Source: Chrysolina oricalcia (Eukaryota; Arthropoda; Insecta; Coleoptera; Chrysomelidae). From it: a DNA stretch of 64,000 nucleotides. Position 1 is the first letter of the stretch, and each line of letters starts with the position of its first letter. The stretch is taken from positions 19,359,371-19,423,370 of the forward strand of contig OX101825.2 of NCBI GenBank assembly GCA_944452925.2, read 5' to 3'. Of this stretch, positions 57,565 through 64,000 are shown piece by piece. Made by a program: the position numbers and the translations under genes. The notes below the pieces were generated by a model. It did no database searches. It had not been told where the DNA came from and was given only the letters and a program-made list of their open reading frames with translations.

Positions 57565-58030
57565 TTAACTTTTTACTATATTATTTATTCCTTTCTATAA
57601 ATGATTGGATGGAAGTGAATAAATTGAAACTAAACGTTAGTAAACAAAGCGATGATAAGAGGATAAAAAGTCTTACAGTGAACTATATCGGAGGGTAAAT
57701 TTTAAAAAAAACAGGTGTTTTCAAAAAGGTTAGTTGCTATTAGTCATAAAACTCGTAAATTAGTTTATAATATTATTATATTACCTCACTTTTGCTATTT
57801 CCGTGCAGTTTCATATTGGTCTAACCAAAGACATATAGAACGAAAACAAAAATTTCAAAATGGAGCCATGCAAGTAATAAGAGTTTTCAGTATATACACG
57901 AGATTTGAATACATGTTGTTTCCCTTAGGTTGGATGAATGTAAAACAATATTTTAAGGGTTTAGTATTCTGGCTTTTATTCATGAATTTAGATTGGGGGA
58001 AGAGCCTATTCATTAACAAAATATTCTAAA
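57565..58030 (+). pseudogene. LINE reverse-transcriptase C-terminal relic
   Basis: INDWMEVNKLKLNVSKQSDD (57597-57656) is the usual IxxWMxxNxLKLNxSKT block after the YxDD box. Then RLVAISHKTRKLVYNIIILP and HFCYFRAVSYWSNQRHIERK, QKFQNGAMQVIRVFSIYTR and LGWMNVKQYFKGLVF match the following thumb and C-terminal region. Frameshifts separate them. It directly abuts the Tc1 element's right end. Confidence 0.75.
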
Positions 58031-59690
58031 CATTTTGAGGAGCACACAATTACAACACAGGAGGTACACAGAATTTTGTGTTCATGAAGGTCGAAACGAC
58101 TGCTTGACAGAGTGAATTTTTTTTTTTTGGCATTCATAAATACAACTGCCTCAAGAAAGACGAACGATGCTTAAAATCTATACTTCAAAATAATATTAAG
58201 AAACTGTTACTTGACTTGTTTCTGTACTTAACTTTGTTTCCTTATAAATGATTATTTAAATTTTTATTACCTCTTGAAGTTCAAAACGTTGTGGTCATTG
58301 TACAGTGCACTGTTAAAATCCGTATCATATGGTACATGTTTATTTTTTATTTTTAGTTTAGGCAAATTTGGAGTTTATGAACAGTTTGTACTTTGAAAAT
58401 AATAAAATCGTTGACGATTTTTTGTATCGATAACTGTCAAATATAATATATTTTCACAAAAATTACAATTCAGGTTAGTTCTCAAAATAACGGAACTTGA
58501 TCGATTCAAAACTTTCTTTTCCAATTTTCTGACTACCTAGTTAATTTGAGTGAATTTGGACAACCTTGATTGTGTCACGTTTTTGATGCTCATGGTTATT
58601 TCTTACAATCCGAAAGGCCCCGTTATCATGTAAAACACTCGCCTTCTGAAAGGTTTTTTCGATTTGAAATTATTTCAAATTGGATCAGATGGATTGCCTC
58701 GTACTTGATACAGAGTTGCTTTGGTATCAATATTTCACAGCAAAATTTGCACTATTATTTCAGTTTGTAGGATTTCAGCTTATAGAATTTCAGTTTATAA
58801 GAATAATAAGAACAAGTTTTTCCTTGAAATGTTCAAACCAGTGCAACAAAATTTTATTAGTCTAATTTCTGACAATTTCAATTTTAGCAAATACGTATAT
58901 AACTTTTTTACGAGGGGGAAACATCTCGCTGAAATGTGTACGAGATTTAAAATATTGAAAAGACTGAAAGACTCAAACCGATGACTGAAAGACACAAGCA
59001 GATGACTGAAAGACACAAACCAATTCAAATCAAAATTAGTTGTTTTACAATTCTTCAAAAAATAATGATGTCATCACAATATAAAATCATATATAGGGTA
59101 ATCACAAGAATTCATACAGATGGTAATACTTTCCCCCTCGCATTTTTACGAGTACGGATTATAAGAAATTCGAATTAGCCAAAAAATTGTTGGGTTAAGA
59201 AGATAACTTCAAAACAGTCAGGTTGTCCAAATTTATCAAAATTTGTTAATTGTATAGAAAATTGAAAAAGAAACAACTTTTGCATTTAACATTTTTCGAT
59301 CATTTTTTAATACATGTGAATTTGATTAAAAAATTATCAACGTCACTTCGTATTAATTTTGATACACAAACTCCAAGAACTCCAAATTTGGTCGAACAAG
59401 TATCAAAAAATGTTAACACTGTTTTTGACTTAAATTTTTCTGGTGTGTACTTTACTCATGTAGGTACCAAATTCATGTTTTTTTACACTACCCGTATTAT
59501 ACAACTGAAAAATTTTAAGATTCGATTATTTAAAATTGAGCTCCAGAACATGCAGAACTTTTATGGGGATAAAGGTTTTTTTCTGAAACGAAAAATAAAA
59601 AAGATTTTCTTATGTCGCCAACTCAAGTACCCAGTCAGACTGTATATGGTCAAACAAAACCAATGTTTTCTTTCATTTTTAAAAAACTGT
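58031..59690. other. AT-rich sequence, nothing convincing
   Basis: Contains a 154-codon plus-strand frame (59250-59714) rich in Lys/Phe/Leu without recognisable motif; the composition matches the local DNA and it is probably chance. A short tandem repeat ATGACTGAAAGACACAA(A/G)C occurs about three times at 58960-59022. Confidence 0.4.
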
Positions 59691-59699
59691 TCACTCAGA

Positions 59700-60440
59700 T
59701 TTGAAGCAACATAAATCTCTTAGGAACTCTCTAAACTATAGCGTGCCACAGGATATTACTCTTGGGCTATACTCTATTGTCAGGGCATCTAGACATTCGG
59801 CTTTAGAGAAGAAGAATTAGGTATTCATTGACTTCTCACGGGCTTTCAATTGTGTGACCAACAATCTTCTTCTCGATGAACATTCAAAATACGGTGTAAG
59901 AAGACTACCCCTATCCTTACTAAACTCATACCTAGATGAGAGAAGACAAGTAGTCAGAGTTGGAATAATTCTGAATCCTGAAATAAATATTCATGATGGA
60001 GTACCTCAGAGACCCATTCTTGGAACTTTCTGGTATTTAGTTTTTGCCAATGATTGTTAGTATATCTAAATAAGAACTCGGCCATTCATTTTACATGTTA
60101 TACTGACTATACTAACATATTAATAACTGATAACAATATGGATTCCGTGAGAAACACAGGTATTGATACCTATAACAAATTTATTACTTGGTAGAGAAAA
60201 AACAATTTGAGGTTGAATGAAAATGAAACTAATGTGTTAAGTTTCAAGATGAATACTGGAAAACAATGTGAGTTGAATCTGCTGATGCTGCTTTAGAACT
60301 GAAACTAACTAACAAAAATGTTGTTCTTGTTGATGACAGACCTCAATGGATGACACATATTATGTAATAATCTTAGAAAAGCCCGATATTCTCTTAGGTT
60401 TCTCTCCAATCATTGTAGTCAAATTATTTCATCTCTTTTA
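59700..60440 (+). pseudogene. LINE reverse-transcriptase relic (finger-palm region)
   Basis: ITLGLYSIVRASRHSALEKK, VFIDFSRAFNCVTNNLLLDE, HSKYGVRRLPLSLLNSYLDE, RRQVVRVG...INIHDGVPQRPILGTFW and, after a stop, HFTCYTDYTNILITDNN: the RT blocks FIDFSKAFD, GVPQGSxLGP and YADDT, with the catalytic box worn to YTDYT. Further on LRLNENETNVLSF and LCNNLRKARYSLRFLSNHC. Order agrees with a Jockey/CR1-like RT. It ends before the C-terminal part seen at 57.6-58.0 kb, which lies upstream, so they are separate fragments. Confidence 0.8.
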
Positions 60441-61892
60441 AAGAGAAACATTCTCAATTGAAAATTGAATCAATACATGACTCCACAACTGACTTTATGA
60501 ACATCCTGTTCATATTTTCAATCAATATTTCATCTCTATTATGCAAACCTCAATATTTATTTTATTTTCATAGAAGTTCCATCATGAAAATAATTGAAAA
60601 CATGTGGATTGTTTTATTGGTCTTCATGGTCCTAGGGCCCGGATCTGAAAAAATTATGGAATCGTAAACGTTGAAACTTTGTTTATCTGTTCTTTGTGTC
60701 TGTCAGACAAATTTTCTATTTTCGAAAATTTTTGGTAGAACGGCGTTGTCTTTTGGAATGCCCGTAATGATTTGACTTTATGGCGTCCGACACCTAAAAT
60801 TTCCAGAAAATTTTGTAGGAGGTTACCACTTCATTTCAAATATTTTTTTGAATGATTCTAAAAAAATCAGCATTGAGGGGCTACAATTTATCACTGAATA
60901 ACTTTGCCATGTTCGGGGTGTTAGATGCGCCTAAATATGCCGACATAATGAATTTAGCTTTTTATATAAAAAAATTTCTGATTGAATGAAAGACTATATT
61001 TGGGCCAATGATTTTTTTCTTGCATCAACTCAATAAGTTTCCGGAGGTCCCAAAAGAACCTTATACCGAGAATTTCACAAATGAAAAAGTTGTCAGACTC
61101 GACAAGGAACAGATTTATGAAGTCTCGAACTTTAGGTTTTCATAATTTTTTTTGGTATTGGCCAGAGACCTGTAGAAGCACAAAGAAGAAAACATTTAGA
61201 AGACCTTTACTCGCACTATGATGTCATTTGCAAGTTAGGGGTTGTAACCACCGCAAAGGGATGAAATGCTTGATTTATAGGTGAATTTCATTTCAAAATG
61301 AAGTAGACCTTTTATTATTCGATGCCAAAGTAAATACTGCCCACCGTTTCAAATCAGTGATGGTCCAAAATCACTTGGTTTCATTGATCATCATGTTCTT
61401 CTCAAGTGAAAAGAAGCTGTTTGATATTCGAGTCTGACATCTACCCATTTAATTACGGAATTATTTTCGAAATTGATAATTATAGCTCATGCAGGTACTT
61501 TACTTTTTCTTAATCTGTCCATCATCGTCAGAAAGTCAATTGAATCCAATTAATTTAATATGATAAATTGTAATAGATATCCTATTCGGTATGTTTTATT
61601 TACTGTGTTTTTTTCCATAAATGTAGAAAAGGATACCACTCCACATTTTTCCAATGTATGCTTATAATCTCATGAAAATGTCTCATTAATAATAATAATA
61701 ATTTATTTCCAGAAACAAATATGTGGTATAATATACAGCGTGACTTAAGGTCGATGGTTAGACGTTTATGGAAAAGGTTCTATCGACCTTAAAGTAATTT
61801 ATAAATAGTTATTGACGGTGTTTCAAAAAATGTCCCAAAATGAATGCAAATATTGATTATTCAAACGAAGTTCTTATGGAATTATTTATTAT
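60441..61892. other. No gene recognised
   Basis: AT-rich, with short frames. A small inverted pair, TAAGGTCGATGG and CTATCGACCTTA (61746-61792), resembles a MITE end. Confidence 0.4.
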
Positions 61893-62198
61893 TGTGGCGA
61901 AGTTGCGGGCGATGCCGGACCTGAACAATCACGTAATCAACGAATGACCGTGAACTACTTCTGAGCCGCTCGCTTCGCGAAGAATCTGGTCTTATCGGGG
62001 AGCGTTTCTAAGAAATATCTCGAGCATTCTAGCAAAATGAACGGTGTATATAAACAGAACCATGCAGATAGAGGACAGTCAGTGAAGTGAAAGTCGAATA
62101 TAAATACCTAGTTCCGTGATTAGAGTATTGTGTTATTGTATCATTTGATTTCGTTAAATAAATTATTTTAGAGTTAATTGGACTATAAATATATTACA
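61893..62198 (+). mobile_element. 5' LTR of a Ty3/Gypsy retrotransposon
   Basis: Begins TGTGGCGAAG and ends TATATTACA (TG...CA), 306 bp, set immediately before a primer-binding site. It has its own promoter signals: TATATAAA at 62047-62054 and, ~100 bp downstream, AATAAA at 62157-62162. The 3' LTR is outside the window, so the left border is inferred from the TG and from the distance to the PBS. Confidence 0.7.
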
Positions 62199-62200
62199 CT

Positions 62201-62220
62201 TGGTGTTAGAAGTGCGATTT
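62201..62220 (+). other. Primer-binding site, tRNA-Leu type
   Basis: TGGTGTTAGAAGTGCGATTT differs by two bases from the reverse complement of the 3' end of animal tRNA-Leu (TGGTGTCAGAAGTGGGATT). It starts 2 bp after the LTR, as usual for Ty3/Gypsy. Confidence 0.7.
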
Positions 62221-62283
62221 TTAAATCCAGAGTGTTCGTGTAAGCAGAAAGTTTGTGTATTTCGGACAATTATTTTCGCGTGT

Positions 62284-62425
62284 GAAATAGACAATAATAA
62301 TAATAGACTGGTGGCCGTGGAATAGACTGTGTGAAATAGACAATAATAATAGTAATAGACTAGTGTCCGGGAAATAGACTGTGTGAGATAGACAATAATA
62401 ATAATAATAGACTGGTGACCCGTGA
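62284..62425 (+). repeat. Leader tandem repeat, ~57 bp x about 2.5
   Basis: GTGAAATAGACAATAATAAT followed by (AAT)n, AGACT.GTG.CC and TGGAATAGACTGTG recurs at about 62282, 62330 and 62382 with small changes. Lies between PBS and gag start; its variable (AAT)n suggests slippage. Confidence 0.7.
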
Positions 62426-62447
62426 AATAGACATAGACCAAGACAAA

Positions 62448-64000
62448 ATGTGTTCGAGGAAAGTTCGCCTGGTTGAATTGAAGGTTGCGGAGTTGAAGCA
62501 AGAACTGGAGGAGAGGGAACTTGACACAAGTGGTAAAAAGGCCGTGCTTCAAACAAGACTTGCCGAGGGATTAGTTCAGGAGGGCGAGGACCCAGAAACA
62601 TTTCTATTAGAAGTTTCTGGAATTGATTTGGGTTCCATAATGAGTAAACTCGACGGAATGAAGGAAGAAATTCAAGAAAAACTTCTGGAAAATTCGAATA
62701 ATCTGGAAGAAAAACTCCAAGAAAAACTTCTGGAAAATTCGAATAGTCTGAAAGAAGAATTTCAAGAAAGTTCGAAAAATCTGGAAGAAAAGCTGCTAGA
62801 AAATTCGAATAATCTGGAAGAAAAACTTCAAGAAAGTTCGAAAAATCTGGAAGAAAAGCTGCTAGAAAATTCGAATAGTCTGAAAGAAGAATTTCAAGAA
62901 AGTTCGAGGAATTTGAGAGAAGAGATTCTAGAAAATTTGAAGGGTTTGAGGGAAGAGCTTCTAGAAAACTCGAAGAACATGAAAGAAGAACTTTGTGGCG
63001 TGGCGAATCGATTAGAAGAAAGAATGGGGACTGTCGAGACAGATATGGAGAAAATCAAAGATGAAATTGAAGAAGAGATGGGAAAATTGAAGGAAACAAT
63101 TAGTGACGAAATCAAAGGCGGACTCGAGGCGGAAATTAACAAAATAAAGGAGAAAATCAGCAAATTGGAAAACCAGATTGACACTACCCACACCACAGAA
63201 TCTGTCAATGAAAATTCAATGCTGGAACTGAGTTTGAACTTGGATGATGTTCAGAAGGGTTTGAAAGATGTGAAGATTAGTTCTGAAACAGGAAAGCTCT
63301 CCATGAAACCACCTCAGTTCGATGGAAGAACACCATGGGCAAATTACCGCCGACAATTTGAAGCTGCAGCAAAAGCAAATGGATGGAATGCAGGAGAAAG
63401 AGCTGTGGCATTAACACTGGCCTTGCGTGGAGAAGCAACGAATATTTTACAAACCCTCACGGCACAAGAACAAGAGGACTACGAGCAGCTGATTAAACAT
63501 CTCGAATTACGGTATGGACAGACCCATCTAGAACATGTATACCACTCACAGCTCAAGAACCGCTGCCAGAAATCAAGCGAGTCCCTACAGGAATTTGAAG
63601 CAGACATTGCACGTTTGGTTCGCCTTGCATACCCAGCCACACCGGAAAAGGTAATGGAACGACTAGCAGTTCAGGCATTCTTAGATGGACTTAGTGACCA
63701 GGAAACCAGACAAGCATTGACACTAGCTCGTCCAACACATCTCGTGGATGCACTGGCACGGGCTTTGGAATTTGAGGCAGCGAAGCAATCCTGCAGAAGC
63801 CAAAGTAAAGTCCGATTTATTGAGGAAGACCCACAGGAACCTGATAACCTGGAAGCTGCCATAAGAAAGGTCGTGAAGGAAATGTTGCCTGAGAGAAGAC
63901 TAGTGAGATGCCGGAACGGTAGGAAACTTGGACACGTGCGTAGTCAATGTCCAACCCTCAAGAGTTCGCGACCAACGAAGGTTGTTGAGAAGGGGCAATC
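62448..64000 (+). CDS. gag: Gag polyprotein of a Ty3/Gypsy element (open, runs off the window)
   Basis: From the ATG at 62448 the frame is open for 517 codons to the window end with no stop. Residues ~5-40 (VELKVAELKQELEERELDTS, KKAVLQTRL) form a SAP-like helix-extended-helix domain. Residues ~72-180 are an expanded coiled coil of near-identical units (ENSNNLEEKLQE, ESSKNLEEKLL, NSLKEEFQ) that look like recent in-phase duplications; more coiled coil follows to ~240. Residues ~285-440 (KPPQFDGRTPWANYRRQFEA, LRGEATNILQTL, YGQTHLEHVYHSQLKNRCQK, QAFLDGLSDQETRQAL) are the capsid-like retrotransposon gag domain. At ~488 CRNGRKLGHVRSQC is a CCHC knuckle with its second Cys replaced by Gly. Expected continuation is protease-RT-RNaseH-integrase. 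Role: assembles cytoplasmic particles and packages element RNA. Confidence 0.9.
   Translation, partial: MCSRKVRLVELKVAELKQELEERELDTSGKKAVLQTRLAEGLVQEGEDPETFLLEVSGIDLGSIMSKLDGMKEEIQEKLLENSNNLEEKLQEKLLENSNSLKEEFQESSKNLEEKLLENSNNLEEKLQESSKNLEEKLLENSNSLKEEFQESSRNLREEILENLKGLREELLENSKNMKEELCGVANRLEERMGTVETDMEKIKDEIEEEMGKLKETISDEIKGGLEAEINKIKEKISKLENQIDTTHTTESVNENSMLELSLNLDDVQKGLKDVKISSETGKLSMKPPQFDGRTPWANYRRQFEAAAKANGWNAGERAVALTLALRGEATNILQTLTAQEQEDYEQLIKHLELRYGQTHLEHVYHSQLKNRCQKSSESLQEFEADIARLVRLAYPATPEKVMERLAVQAFLDGLSDQETRQALTLARPTHLVDALARALEFEAAKQSCRSQSKVRFIEEDPQEPDNLEAAIRKVVKEMLPERRLVRCRNGRKLGHVRSQCPTLKSSRPTKVVEKGQ

Noticed and set aside
59250..59714. 154-codon frame, Lys/Phe/Leu rich
   Set aside because: No recognisable motif; its composition is that of the local AT-rich DNA. 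Considered as a LINE ORF1 or endonuclease piece, but no supporting block was seen.

Overview
The window is AT-rich eukaryotic DNA, almost certainly from an insect. The evidence is a RING-box protein of animal type, an exon with a consensus splice acceptor, and a dense load of arthropod-type transposons: IS630-Tc1-mariner of three lineages, PIF/Harbinger, Penelope-like, Jockey/CR1-like LINEs, a Ty3/Gypsy element and Crypton-type tyrosine recombinases. I could not fix the insect order from sequence alone. Only two pieces look like ordinary host genes, both within the first 1.4 kb: an intact Rbx2/Roc2 (SAG/RNF7) coding region, and the terminal exon of a C2H2 zinc-finger gene. A GC-richer patch at 28.8-29.3 kb looks like a promoter and first exon.

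Layout. 0-1.4 kb: host genes. 2.0-3.3 kb: a TIR element with a Harbinger-type MITE nested in it. 5.7-6.8 kb: a foldback repeat and a diverged ~210 bp tandem repeat. 8.2-9.5 kb: a TIR element with two mirror-image arrays of a 21 bp palindromic unit. 9.5-11.1 kb: a dispersed repeat and hairpin-rich elements. 12.06-13.16 kb: an inverted pair of Penelope-like 3' ends bounded by a 13 bp duplication. 13.5-14.7 kb: a LINE tail split by a Harbinger element. 15.0-22.9 kb: an old, very large inverted repeat (centre near 19.9 kb) broken by two LINE tails, a DD41D-like transposon and a TA-flanked long-TIR MITE. 23.7-24.8 kb: a foldback element and a LINE tail. 25.1-27.4 kb: a dead Crypton-type recombinase split by a probable solo LTR. 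27.9-28.65 kb: three tandem ~260 bp repeats.

31.1-36.4 kb: a decayed long-TIR DD41D-type element, invaded by a LINE, a dispersed repeat and a second TIR element (34.5-36.3 kb) that itself carries a tyrosine-recombinase pseudogene. 37.5-41.8 kb: a long Harbinger-like inverted-repeat element. 42.2-48.3 kb: several DD41D transposase genes, one nearly intact with a 61 bp intron and ~470 bp TIRs. 51.2-52.5 kb: a mariner lacking its second catalytic Asp. 53.3-57.6 kb: a Tc1 (DD34E) element carrying a 2.35 kb palindrome. 57.6-60.5 kb: LINE reverse-transcriptase remains. 61.9-64.0 kb: the 5' LTR, primer-binding site and open gag of a Ty3/Gypsy element running off the end.

The main interest is the nesting. 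Several insertions can be removed to restore a reading frame or a paralogous empty site, so boundaries and relative ages can be read directly. No operon-like or pathway cooperation between genes is visible. Boundaries of decayed repeats are approximate; protein-family calls rest on recognised motifs, not on searches.
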